A program made the position numbers and the translations under genes. The notes beneath the pieces were generated by a model. It had not been told where the DNA came from. It made no database searches and saw nothing but the letters and a program-made list of their open reading frames with translations. Of a DNA stretch of 64,000 bases, positions 42,796 through 55,000 are shown one piece after another. Position 1 is the stretch's first letter. Each line of letters opens with the position of its first letter. The DNA is from Hormiphora californensis. Lineage: Eukaryota > Ctenophora > Tentaculata > Cydippida > Pleurobrachiidae. The stretch is taken from positions 7,626,091 to 7,690,090 of the forward strand of contig CM035355.1 in assembly GCA_020137815.1 (NCBI GenBank). Direction: 5' to 3'.

Positions 42796-45700
42796 CTCTC
42801 CTCTCTCTCTCCTCTCTCTCTTTCTACATACAGTATATGAAGTAAAAGAACAACGACTGTGGAAACAAACACATCCAGAGTTGTCACTTCCTAGTTCTGC
42901 AGCTGTGTACGTGAAGGAGGTGTGCTGCATGTTGTGCAACTTAGCAACTTATATGGGAAAGAGGCATGGGAAAGAAAACTAAACTGCTCGTACCCTTTTT
43001 ACCTTTTTACCATGAATAAAAGGGTCTGAGCGAGCTGCAATCATTATGCCCTAATTTAGGAAAGCTATGGCATGGTAACATACTTAAAAGAGACATACAA
43101 TTATCTCCCAGACCCCCTCTAAACTACTAGATCCCCTATCCTTCCCCTTTAAACTATTAGATCCCCTATCCTCCCCCTCTAAACTACTAGATCCCCCTAT
43201 CATTCCCCTCTAACGTACCTCATAATCGATATTTTGTCTATTCAGGGCAGTGTTAGTGGTAAAGGTAGAATGGTCATGATGAGGAACCAACTTTCTTTGT
43301 CCGGCCTCGTGATATTTCACAACAAAACTCAAATAAGCCGATCCGTGGAATTTGTAGCCCTCGAAAACTCGCATCTGGATGGGTCCAACGTAGTCCCTGA
43401 GCACCTTTAGCCACTCTTGCTGTTAGAGGATGTTTATTGTTAAAACTTGACAAATTCGCATAAAATCAGTAAAATCAATACTTTTTAAAATCAATAAAAT
43501 CATTGGCATACGTTGCAGGCCCCTTATAATATAATATAAGGGGCCTGGAGGGAATACCGCGCTGGGGGGGAATACATAATCAATCATATCTCCGGTTTCA
43601 GATAAGGTACAGAAATCGTTTTGGTAGCGTTGGAAAGAGGAAGATAACAGCTTTCAAATGCAACCGGTTTCAGGTCTCTATCTTATCAGGAACAGGAGAT
43701 ATGAACCAAACTCCGCAAAATAGAGTGCGGTAAAATAAAAAATTCGAGATTTTAAACAAAGTTTTGAAACAAAGTGTCCCTGCAGGGATCTGTGACGTCA
43801 TTTTTTGAAAACAACCCATCTTTGAACGGTTATTGCTCAGCCTCCTGAAGTCCAATTAACTCCTCTCAAAAACAGCAAGGTAGATAATTGTCAGATCTAA
43901 CAGCTAGTGAAAGAATCAAGTCAAACGGACTTCAGGGGCCAAAGTTATAAGCACCGCCGTTTTTTCGCTCGCAAAGTTATCTTCGACCCAGCCGGGCCCG
44001 TCCTGAGCTCAGGCCAAACGCGCGCGCGGCATTCCCTTCAGTCCCCTCGTTGCGGGGGTGCGCGCATGAGGGGGCTGCAGCGCATTCCAAATAAAATCAA
44101 TACTTTTTTAATCAGGTATATTGCACAGCTAATGTTTCTATTCGAATGGTTCAATCTCTCGTCACCTGTTGGTTACGAAGTCACCCCTTTTATTGCATAT
44201 AATAACAGAGGGGTAATTTCATTACCAACTCACCTGGAAGTTAATCTGTGTAAAATGAACATCAACAGTAGGCACATTTTCATAGCCACCAGCTAACCGG
44301 TTATCATTGTTAACCCCCGATCCAGCAAATACATCCCCAGGAATAGATTCCAGCTCGTGGATGATGTGCCACGAGAACTTTTCTGTAAATAATTGGGGAC
44401 TTGTTAGAGATATATTAAATGACAAACTTGTTAGAGATATTGAATGAAAAATTGAATTGTTGGGGCGCCATGATTTAATCTGATCCTTTGTTTGGGGCAA
44501 GAAGTTTAACTTACTAGACAGGAGGGGGAAATGGAAAACATCGGGACAAGGTTGAGGGAACTGGTGCCTCATTTTAGCAGCATATTTATCATAGCTGGGG
44601 TGGATATAATTCAGCTTCCAGTCGACTGGGTTAATGAATATCTGCCAAAGATCGTTGTGGGTGTTCGCATCTGTGTAGTTCTCCATTCTCTGTCGGGTAG
44701 GGTGAGAGTTAGTGATTTTATAAAAGCGAGTTAATTGGAAGTGAACCCCCTGTTGGAGATCCTAGTTGGGAAATGAGAAAGATACCAAGCTACCAAACTT
44801 TTTCTACCTATCATCATCACTTTATAGCTGACCAAAACTCAAGATGACCCCAACTTGGGTTTGGGTTAGATTGAAATTGATTGGGGCAAGATATGACTAA
44901 CCTTGAGATGTCCATGGTACTTCAAATTGACAGTGTACATGAACACATTAGCGGCACGTGCATTAGCAGCAAAAGACACGTCGTGGTTACTGTCGTCATA
45001 TTTCTCATGGTGGTACTTTACCGATCTGAGGAGAGATAGTATTAGGGATGAGGGATAAGGGGGTGGGAAGGATTATAGCTCTCTGACTAAATGTTGGAAA
45101 CTATTTTGGGGGCAAATCCAAGGTTGCTGCCTCCACATGATACAATCCTCAAGAGTGCAGCACCATTATTAATAACCCAGTTTAATAATAACGTCTAACC
45201 CAGTTTATAGTACTAACCCAGATCGGACAACATCTCCTCGAATAGCAATGAGATTGTTAACAAAAGGCACGTTCCAAAGCCCCTTCCTCTCCCTCTTCAC
45301 CAGCTCAAAGTAGTCAGGTGATCTCTTGTAGAAACCATCCTTGTTAACGTCACCCCAGAAATTACTCCAGTACTGAGGGGATAGATGTTGTACCCTTGAT
45401 ACCGCGCGGCCCAAAAAAAACTAAGGGTACGTCGGCCTTCTTTTCTCCTAGAAATTTAATTTCAATCACTCCGATATTTTGTCACAATATTTGTATGGTT
45501 ACTCATTCGAGGAATCCGGAGTTTCAGCCCTCTGGATGAAAATTCATTTTTTTCGCCAGAATGAACATTTAATGAACGCCAAAACGGGACCATGTTTTGG
45601 TACCAAAGTTTTACAAATTTGTTTGGCTATCGATTTTCTTTCGAACGTGACCAGTTTGAGCTTAATTGGATCACCACAAGAATCACAGTGACCAGTTTAC

Positions 45701-48700
45701 CTAGCCTAGGTTGGGTCATGTGATCCCCATCAAATTATGACGTGTTAGCAAGAGAACTTACATTCTAACGGACGCTGTATCGGTATACCGTCCTAATTAG
45801 CAGATGTGATACGTGATACGCGACCGTTAAACCTGCTTATTGGCACTTAGTAATGACGCTAGTGGTCCAATAGGGGTCACTTGGCCAGACCTAGTGTCGG
45901 AAAAGTGGCCACTGTGTCTCTTGTGGTGGTCCAATTGAGCTAAAATTAGTCGCGTTTGAAAGGAAATCGTTACCCAAAGGCGACTGTGAAATTCCGGTTT
46001 GGAATACCTTTTTTGTTTTCAAGTTCATTTAGGATTCATTCCAGTCGTAAAAATGAATTTTTAGATAGAGAGCCGAAATTCTAGCTAACATCAATATCGA
46101 TCAAGTGTAATGGCCGTACGAATTTTTAGCGCCTGAATTTACCAATTTCTTGTCAAAACCGGTTAAAATCGATGTTTTGTAAAAATGACCGTTTTTTAAT
46201 CATTTATTTCACCAACTAAACTTGATTCATTTTTAATAAAAACTCGGATTGCCATTTATTATTGTTTACTCTAATGCATGGTTGCTATTTTTAAGAATAA
46301 AATCGAATTTAACCATGAGAAAACTTGGAAAAACCCGAAAAACGAGAAATTGGGTTCATTCATGAACTTCACACTTTTATGTTTTGAAACTCCGGATTCC
46401 TCGAATGAGTAACCATACAAATATTGTGACAAAATATCAGAGTGATCGAAATTAAACTTCTGGGAGAAAAGAAGGCCAACGTACCCTTAGTTTTTTTTGG
46501 GCCGCGCGGTAGATGTTGTACCCTTCAATTGTGAATAGGGAAATTCCAATTCTCCAACCTCCTTACCAAGTCCTTACACGGAAGAAAATATAGTTTTATT
46601 GATAAATAATCTTCCAATAATACAATACCTGTCCGGGTTGTGTTAGTTGGGTAGTTATAATGCTCTCATTCCAATAAATCAGATCCTTCAGCACGGTCCT
46701 CTCAGTCAGTGAGATGACGCTATCCATAGCAAAGTACCAGTCACACCCCAGCTCCACACACTCCTTCATACCATCGTCATACATGTCCATGTTACCCTTC
46801 ATTGATAGAGACTACACGGGGAGGAAGGGAGAGGGAGTTAGCTTCATGTCCATGTTACCCTTCATTGAGAGAGACTAAACGGGGAGGAAGAGAGAGGGAG
46901 TTAGCTTCATGTCCATGTTACCCTTCATTGAGAGAGACTAAACGGGGAGGAAGAGAGAGGGAGTTAGCTTCATGTCCATGTTACCCTTCATTGATAGAGA
47001 CTAAACGGGGAGGAAGAGAGATGGAGTTAGCTACATGTCCATATTACCCTTCATTGAGAGAGACTACACGGGGAGGAGGAGAGAGGGAGTTAGCTAAATG
47101 TCCATGTTACCCTTCATTGAGAGAGACTAAACGGGGAGGAAAAGAGAGGGAGTTAGCTACATGTCCATGTTACCCTTCATTGAGAGAGACTAAACGGGGA
47201 GGAAGAGAGAAGGAGTTAGTTACATGTCCATGTTACCCTTCATTGAGAGAGACTACACGGGGAGGAAGGGAGAGGGAGTTAGCTAAATGTCCATGTTACC
47301 CTTCATTGATAGAGACTAAACGGGGAGGAAAAGAGAGGGAGTTAGCTACATGTCCATATTACCCTTCATTGAGAGAGACTAAACGGGGAGGAAGGGAGAG
47401 GGAGTTAGTTACATGTCCATGTTACCCTTCATTGATAGAGACTAAACGGGGAGGAAAAGAGAGGGAGTTATCTACATGTCCATGTTACCCTTCATTGAGA
47501 GAGACTACACGGGGAGGAAGAGAGAGGGAGTTAGCTACATGTCCATGTTATCCTTCATTGAGAGAGACTACACGGGGAGAAAAAGAGAGGGAGTTAGCTA
47601 CATGTCCATGTTACCCTTCATTGATAGAGACTAAACGGGGAGGAAAAGAGTTAGCTACAACTAACTAGACCTGGAATAGCTCACTTTGTAGAAAATCCAA
47701 AGAAAACACTGCAAAGGTTCACACCCCAGCTAGGTGCACAGTTTCGATTTGTGCTGTGAGAGAATCTAGCTGCTGCAATACCTTTATGCTGTGAGATGTT
47801 TAGAGCTAGTAATACCTTTGGTTGGTAGATCTTCACACTGGCGAACTTCTGTTCATGTAATTGTAAACAAGTTCTGACAAGTGGCTGGCCAGAGTGTAAA
47901 CAAGTTCTGACAAGGGTCTGGCAGGGTGTAACAAGTTCGACAAGTGTCGGCAGAGGGTAACAAGTTCTGACAAGTGTCTGCAGGGGTGTAACAAGTTCTG
48001 ACAAGTGTCTGGCAGAGGGTACAAGTTTGACAAGTGTCTGGCAGAGGTGGTAACAAGTCTGACAAGGTCTGGCAGGGGTGTAACAAGTTCTGACAAGTGT
48101 CTGGCAGGGGGTGTAACAAGTTCTGACAGTGTTGGCAGGGGTGTACAAGTTCGAAAAGTGTCTGGCAGGGGTGGAACAAGTTTCGACAAGGTCTGGCAGG
48201 GTTGTAACAAGTTCTGGACACGTGTCTGGCAGAGGTGTAAACAAGTTCGACAAGTGTCTGCAGGGGGTAAACCAGTTCTGACAAAGTGTCTGGCAGGGGT
48301 GTAAACAAGTTATGACAAGTGTCTGGAAGGGTGTACACAAGTCTGACAAGTGTCGGCAGGGGTGTAACAAGTTCTGACAAGTGTTGGCAGAGGTGGAACA
48401 AGTTCGACAAGTGTTGCAGAGTGTAACAAGTTATGACAAGTGTCTGGCCGGGGTGTAACAAGTCTGCACAAGTGTGGCCGGGGTTGTAAACAAGTTTGAC
48501 AAGTGTCTGGCAGGGGGTAAAAGTTCTGAAAGTGTCTGGCAGAGGTGTAACAAGTTCTGACAAGGTCTGCCGAGGTGTAACAAGTCTGACAAAGTGTCTG
48601 GCAGGGGTGTACCAGTTCTGCCAGTGTCTGGCGGGGTTGTAACAAGTTCTGACAAGTGTCTGCAGGGGTGTAACAAGTTTTTTTCTGACGTGTCTGGCAG

Positions 48701-50527
48701 GGGGTAAACAGTTCTGACAGTTGTCTGGCCAGAGGGTGTAACAAGTTATGACAGGGTCTGGCAGGGTGTAACAAGGTTCTGGACAAGTGTCTGGCAGAGG
48801 GTAAACAGTTCTGACAAGGTCTGGCAGGGGTGTACAAGTTATGACAAGGTCGGGCAGAGGGGTAACAAAGTTCTGACAAGGTCTGGCAGAGGTGTAACAA
48901 TTCTGACAAGTGTCTTGGCAGAGGTTGTAATACAAGTTATGACAAGTGTCTGGCATGATTGTGATGTAAACAAGTTCTGACAGGTGAGGTAATCAGTCCT
49001 ATTGGCAGGGGGTTGTAACAAGTTAGTGACAAGTGTCTGGCAGAGGTCGTCTGGAAGTTTGGCAATTGTGTTACTGACAAGTGTCTGGCAGAGGTTGTAA
49101 CAAGTTTGGACCAAGGTGCTGGCAAGGGTGTAACAAGTTCTGACAAGTTGTCTGCAGGGGTGTAAACAAGTTCGACAAGTGGTCTGGCAGAGGTTGAAAC
49201 AAGTTCTGACAAGTGTCTTGGCAGAGGTGTAACAAGTTCTGACAAGGATGTAACATTGGACAGGGGTTTGCCGGTGTAAAGACAAAGTATGACAGGCGAA
49301 AGGTGTAACAAGTTCTGACAAGTGTCTGGCAGTTTGGTTGTGAAACAAGTTCTGACAGTGTCTAAGGGCAGGGGGTGAACAAGTCTGACAAGTGTCTGGC
49401 CAGAGTGTAACAAGTTCTGACAAGGTTCTGGCAGAGGTTGTATGACAATGGAAGGTATTCTGACAAGTGTCTGGCAGGGGTGACTAAAAGTTCTGGACAA
49501 CGTTGCTGGCAGGTGGTGACAAGTTACTGACAAGGTCTGGCCCAGAGGTTTGTAACAAGTTTGGACAAGTGTCTGGCAGAGTGTAAAAAGTTCTGACAAG
49601 TGTCTGGCAGCGGCTGTAAAAAACAAGTTCTGACAAGGGTCGGGCAGAGGTGTCTGTTTCTTCATTGTTAATGACATGGTGGTTAACGAACTGCTGAACC
49701 AGATCTGCCTGACTGAACACTTTATTGTCAGATACGGTATCCGTACCTCTCTTGAGGTGTCGGACTGGGTATAGGTCGCATGCTTGCTGAGTAGTCCCAG
49801 GAAGGGTTCCTTTCTGAGAGAAGGGGATGGGGGTTAGAAGAGTTCTTTATTAGGGGAGAGGGGGGTGTTAGGGGAGTCCTTTCTGAGAGGAAGGAGGTAA
49901 TGTTAAGTTGGGAGAATGTTTTCATTTTCTGAGAGGGAAGGATGATAATAATGGGAGAACAAAGGGTCCAAGTGTAGATATGATACGACAAACATGTCCC
50001 AACACATGTTACTGGTACTTTTTTCGGGTTTACTCATCACAGCTTTTTATTTAGTTAACGTTTGGGCATTTGAGACGTTGTCTTGAGTTTGGTTTGGACT
50101 AAATAATTGGCGGACAACTGCAGCCAACTAAAATGTGCAGCAGCCTGGTGTAGGATTAAATCGATTTGTGGTCAATACCAATACGTAATCCTGCCCTTTC
50201 CAGGTCGATTCTGCCCTCTCCAGATTTCTACACCGTTCTACAGTTCTACACAGAAGCAAATACAAAACTACCGAACAATCGAACATACTTCCCTTCCCTC
50301 CAAGCGTTTCTAGAAAAGTGCGACTAGCAACTCTGTAACCTACCAGTAATGAACATGGTAGTAAGGATGAGAGGAGCAGTTTCCATCTCCGTCACATTCA
50401 CCCTACCCTCCTTCTCCTTGCAAATCAGACAGTCACCATCAGCTCCCTCTGAGGGATCAAACACAGAGGGATAGTAGTTTCCAAAGCGGCTTAGGTCAAT
50501 TTTAGTTGGACCATTACCGTGGATAAC
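41699..50527 (-). CDS. PLOD: Procollagen-lysine 2-oxoglutarate 5-dioxygenase (lysyl hydroxylase), 5' part missing
   Basis: Exons, all joining in frame from the fourth onward: 50,527-50,344 (IHGNGPTK); about 49,820-49,660 (frame unclear); 46,811-46,629 (CDWYFAMD); 45,372-45,218 ([15 protein letters not shown]); 45,025-44,902; 44,689-44,515 ([15 protein letters not shown]); 44,382-44,234 (GGYENVPT); 43,419-43,219 (PHHDHSTFT); 42,211-42,161 (GGGSYF); 41,803-41,699 ([11 protein letters not shown], ending VSFNDP). The enzyme hydroxylates collagen lysines in the ER using Fe(II) and 2-oxoglutarate. The iron ligands His-x-Asp (PHHD) and the distal His of FHEG, and the 2-oxoglutarate Arg of GTRY ten residues on, are all present. 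The N-terminal glycosyltransferase-like region was not found upstream. The gene end, Asp-Pro, matches the family. Confidence 0.93.
42600..42830. repeat. GA/TC simple sequence in PLOD intron
   Basis: Two facing simple-sequence blocks, (GA)n-like at 42,617-42,670 and (TC)n at 42,745-42,825, could pair as a weak inverted repeat. Confidence 0.85.
43105..43218. repeat. 34-bp minisatellite next to a PLOD donor
   Basis: Three and a half units of a roughly 33-bp repeat (CTAAACTACTAGATCCCCTA) beginning directly after the donor GTACGT of the exon at 43,219-43,419. Confidence 0.85.
43540..43985. mobile_element. MITE-like sequence with CTCTATCTTATCAGG motif
   Basis: It contains the GTCTCTATCTTATCAGG segment shared with the palindromic MITEs at 27,541, 40,555 and 55,860, but the ends are not clear. 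It lies in a PLOD intron. Confidence 0.4.
45384..46527. mobile_element. 1,112-bp TIR element with 16-bp target duplication
   Basis: The element proper is 45,400-46,511. The ends are inverted repeats of about 127 bp with about six mismatches, starting TACCGCGCGGCCCAAAAAAA. GATGTTGTACCCTTGA precedes it (45,384-45,399) and GATGTTGTACCCTTCA follows (46,512-46,527), a 16-bp target duplication with one mismatch. The interior has no transposase frame. It sits in a PLOD intron, 12 nt beyond the duplicated edge from the acceptor of the YWSNFWGD exon. Confidence 0.85.
46801..47665 (-). repeat. 63-bp minisatellite of a PLOD splice acceptor (14 units)
   Basis: Units start at 46,801 and every 63 bp to 47,620. 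On the PLOD strand each unit reads TAGCTAACTCCC, a pyrimidine tract, CCCCGTTTAG, then about 30 nt of the exon start (TCTCTCTCAATGAAGGG and AACATGGACATG). The unit next to the exon is the real acceptor. Units vary at a few positions. The 288-residue plus-strand open frame here exists only because 63 is a multiple of three. Confidence 0.93.
47870..49655. repeat. 32-bp minisatellite, degenerate copy
   Basis: About 55 units of a TCTGGCAGGGGTGTAACAAG-TTCTGACAAGTG type repeat with frequent 1-2-base indels, largely deletions. It occupies the PLOD intron between 46,811 and the exon near 49,660. The Leu-Pro-Asp-Thr-Cys open frames are translations of the repeat. Confidence 0.92.
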
Positions 50528-50604
50528 CTGGGAGACGGAGATTGAAATATTTAATTTGTTCAGATTCTTTCGAACATAAGAATTCATCACATGTGTTGTT
50601 ATGT

Positions 50605-50670
50605 TCTAACCCTCCTTTACATTTGTAAAGGGCGGGGCGTGCGCCGCGCGAAACAGAGTCTAGCTAGGCA
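50605..50670 (-). mobile_element. TTGCCTAGCTAGACT element, reversed copy
   Basis: Relative of the 45-bp Rab6 insertion: reversed, it reads CCTAGCTAGACTCTGTTTCG, a GC-rich centre, then GGAGGGTTAGAAC. The flanks share ACACATG and GCACATG, possibly an eroded target duplication. Confidence 0.6.
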
Positions 50671-50729
50671 TGTGCTTGATCATTATTGTTCCAATCACAT
50701 CGCTATGGGTAATTTTGGAACGTAACAAA

Positions 50730-51435
50730 ATCCAAGTTCTGACAAGTGTCTGGCAGAGGTGAACAAGTTCTGAAAGTGTCTGGACAGAGGTTGTAAACAA
50801 AGTTCTGAAAAGTGTCTGGTAAGGGGTTAACATAGTTCTGACAAGGTCTGGCAGAGGTAACAAGTTCGAACAAGGTCTGGCAGAGGGTAAGTTCTGACAA
50901 GTGTCTGGCAGAGGCTTTGTGTAACAAGTTCTGACAAGTGTCTGGCAGGGGTGTAACAAGTTCTGACAAGTGTCTGGCAGGGGTGTAACAAGTTCTGACA
51001 AGTGTCTGGCAGAGGTGTAACAAGTTCTGACAAGTGTCTGGCAGAGGTGTAACAAGTTCTGACAAGTGTCTGGCAGGGGTGTAACAAGTTCTGACAAGTG
51101 TCTGGCAGAGGTGTAACAAGTTCTGACAAGTGTCTGGCAGGGGTGTAACAAGTTCTGACAAGTGTCTGGCAGAGGTGTAACAAGTTCTGACAAGTGTCTG
51201 GCAGGGGTGTAACAAGTTCTGACAAGTGTCTGGCAGGGGTGTAACAAGTTCTGACAAGTGTCTGGCAGGGGTGTAACAAGTTCTGACAAGTGTCTGGCAG
51301 GGGTGTAACAAGTTCTGACAAGTGTCTGGCAGGGGTGTAACAAGTTCTGACAAGTGTCTGGCAGGGGTGTAACAAGTTCTGACAAGTGTCTGGCAGAGGT
51401 GTAACAAGTTCTGACAAGTGTCTGGCAGGGGTGTC
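50730..51435. repeat. 32-bp minisatellite, homogeneous copy
   Basis: From about 50,900 to 51,435, roughly 17 near-identical 32-bp units differ only at one A/G position (GGCAGAGG versus GGCAGGGG). The left edge (50,730-50,900) is degenerate like the array at 47,870-49,655. It lies between PLOD and GTPBP. Confidence 0.95.
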
Positions 51436-52090
51436 TGGGTGTAAGCCAGAGACGTGCAGCAGTAGTGGCTAATGAAAATTAAGAGACAGTAGCATGTGAA
51501 GTAAAAATAGCGACATTCAAACATCACACAAACATCACAGACACAATGACATACAGACATACAGACAGACGTACAGACAGGATGTAATGAAAAATCGGAC
51601 GATAGTAGTTTTGTTTGTGTGTGAATGAAGGCTATTTCTGTTTTCATGTGCGAGAGATACTGAACAAGTTTCACCAGCACATTCCCACATGTCTCGCTTA
51701 TTACTAAAGTTCAGCACATGTGTTTCTTCTATGGAATCCATACATCCACACCACCACACAACAACTTAGACAGTGTCATACACAGTGTGCACAGTGTAAG
51801 AGAACTTGTACACTTGGTGCAGTGTGTATAATTGTACATTGTATTGCACTTCCAAATACTTATCGTGCTTCAGACACTGTCCGTCTGTTATCCATCCAAC
51901 TAACTGGTGATGTCATCCCGTCCGGTAGTGTAGGGGTGACTGCCTCACCAAGTCAACTAATTGGTACCACTGTACTTCATCATCCAATTACGTGACTATA
52001 ATTAAGTAGTAGTGTATTTAATTCCCCGGCCCAATTACATGACTACCATTAATTAGTATCATTAATTAGTGTATTCCCCGGCCAGGTCAG

Positions 52091-55000
52091 GGAGAGGCCG
52101 TCTACGAGATAGGAGTAAAGGATAATGGTCAGTTAGCTGGGCTGTCCCGTAAAGAGATGGATGACAGTATTAAAACACTCAACGCAATGGCCACCCAGTA
52201 AGTGTTCCAAACTGTATCTAATTCGTAGGTACTTGCCTAGCTAGACTGTGTTTCGGGCGCCCCGCCCCCGAAACACAAATGTAAAGGGAGGGTTAGAACA
52301 TAACAAGTAAGTATGTGCATGCTGTATCTGGTGTTGGCACTGCTGAGAGTTGGTATAATAGGAGTTGTTCATGCAGCATATATTGTGAATTGTGATGTTG
52401 TGATGGTCATAGATAATAATTCCAGAATGAGCCAGATGTTTAAACATTTCCCGGATAACCCGGATAAATTTATATAGACCCCGCCGGCTCAAATAGACGC
52501 ACGGCGCGCTCAAACAATTTGCACTGGTCTATTGGGCCGTGCACTGCCGTGAGTTTGTGTCTCGATAGACGCACGCCCTCTGACAGATTTGTGTAAAGAT
52601 CACAAAGAATCACTGGAAACACGATAAAATGACATGACAACACAAGAGGGAGTGTGTGTACAACCAACTACGCTCTCTGTCTTGATTTGGCGCCCGCCAG
52701 TCTGTTGGCAACTGTTCCTCTTGACCCACAATTAACGGTTATCTCTCTCAGCATTCCACCCTTTTGATTTGTTAAAACGATTGCTACGAGTGTGTAGGAA
52801 TGTAGAGAGACACTCTGTAGCTTAATTTCCAACTGTTTGACCCGTTTTGTGTGAGCTCTCTGTTTGAGCACCACGTAAATTGTGCTTGTTTTGCTTCTAG
52901 GTGCCCGCCAGCGGGGTCTATAGAACACAACTCCCTCCCTTGCGTGCAGATATACCTGTAAACCCCTCGCTGACGCTCGGGATTTACAGGGCTGTAATGC
53001 ACGGTCCCTTCGGGACCCGTGCATTACAGCTCAATAGACGCACTGCTCTGCAGTGCGTCTATTGAATAGATGCCCGCGCGGGAGGGAGTTATGTACTATA
53101 TATATCCATGTTTTCCGGGACTAGGGTAGACCGGGGTAATTTGGACGGTTTTGGCATTCAATTGGTATTTCAAGAGCCATTAATTTACTTAATCAATTAG
53201 TTAGCTACTCAATTTGTGCAACTGAACCTTTATCTTGAGCCTCAGAACAAATTTGAATCGAAAACATAACTTTTAGATAGCTAATTAACCTTGTTAATGA
53301 AGGTAAGTCGGAATATTTTTGATCGCGAGACACGGGGCAATTTGGACTAGTGGCTTCTAGACCAATCACAATGCGCGCATTCAATCACGTGACCGCGACA
53401 CACCACATTGCCCCAGCTGTAAATCTGCGATGTAAATAAGACTGAGGTTGGGGCTATTTGGACAAACTTAGATTGTAGCCACAGTTTTTGAGATATCGAT
53501 TTCAAACTTATCAGTCATCTAGTAATTTAGTATCCCGTGCTATTCCTTTTTTCAAAATTAGTTAATTAAGTAGTAATTAGCCTAATTAACCAAAAAATTA
53601 AGTGTTCATCATATCTATATCTATAGGGTGCATTTTCGAAAGCTCAGGATTAGCCTAGTCGATTAGAAAAAGATTTAATCTAATCCCAAATAGGATTTTT
53701 GAGAAAATCGACATCAAAGATCAAAAAACCACAAATAAAGCTACGGTTTTCAAAGGAATGCTGTTTGTGTTTTCAGGTGCTTACAAGGCCAGAAATTACT
53801 ATTATGGGGATCCAGTCTAATTAATCATGTTAGTGGCCGATTCCCACTCAATGCAATTCCCTGGGGTTACTATAGCAACGGAGTTTGTTACCATAGTAAC
53901 CGGCGAATTTGCATTAATGTACTATTTTCTTGCTCCAAATTCACCCATTACATCCGTATTATTAGACTATCGATTATTTAAACATGATTGTGAGTCACAA
54001 TGAGACATCAGACTACCTTCAGTTACCAGCCAGTCAGGGGCTTTGGTTATCAAATGTATGCCTATTGCTCTAAGTTAGCCTGTAATTTATCCCTTTATTC
54101 AGTTATATCAGCTGCATATATGGATGATTATCATGATAAAACACTACTTTTGGTCATCAAAGCACCAGTCCTAGATATTCTGGAGCACCCTATGAAGTTG
54201 GTTTGTCGAATGCCACACCATGGATTGACTTGTTACCTTGGCATCCAGAGAATTGGTTGTAAAATGCGCCTTTTTTCTATTTTTTTTTGGTCTATTTACT
54301 CAGTTTTAGCCATCTATATTGATTGAATAGGATAATTATGAAAGCAGGTTGTCTATGGTTACCATAGAAACGAGTATAATGGCGCCATGAGGCCAATTTG
54401 TTTTAACCAATTTGCCCCATGGGGCAATTTGGTCTAGTCCAAATTGCCCCATGGGGCAATCTGGATTATGACCGAATTGCCCCCGATTTTTTCGTCCGAA
54501 TTGCCCCAAATTGTCCGAATTGCCCCGCTTCATTAAAATGCCAATTAGCTAATTAAATCGAAAGCTAATGTCATTTTGATGATGAAACTGAATAGAAAAT
54601 TATCATATTGTGAAATTCTGACCCTTAATTTAAATAATTATCATAATTAAGTTTACCGAAATAAAGTTTAACTTTAAAGTCGTCATTTTTCGTTATTTCA
54701 CACTAAACACCACAATTTAAAAGTCCCATATAAATCACTAGTCCACATTGCCCCGTCCTGTGACCACATTGCCCCACCGTCCAAATTACCCCGGTCTACC
54801 CTATACATGTTGTTTTAACTCGTCGTTACCACTACCGACCAGCCCCCTAGCAACCACTAACAACTCCCTAGCAACCACTAACAACACCCCTCTCCCCAGA
54901 GCGGATGCGGAGTGTATAGTTCTGAAGGAGTTTAACATAAACGATGTCTCCTGTCTGGCAGATCAACCATCATCTGCCACATTGACTCCACCCCTCTCTA

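Noticed and set aside
46802-47668. 288-residue plus-strand open frame of 21-residue repeats
   Set aside because: The repeat unit is 63 bp, divisible by three, so an open frame arises by chance; the unit is explained by the PLOD splice acceptor on the other strand.
50900-51435. CRISPR-like array
   Set aside because: Units are contiguous 32-bp tandem repeats without unique spacers, in an animal-type genome.
47681-51680. Long Cys/Leu/Pro-rich repeat proteins on the minus strand
   Set aside because: All frames of the 32-bp minisatellite are open on this strand; overlapping frames encode unrelated repeats, and no start or splice context supports them.
54000-54326. 108-residue frame inside the TA-flanked element as a transposase
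   Set aside because: No DDE-type motif or family resemblance; too short.
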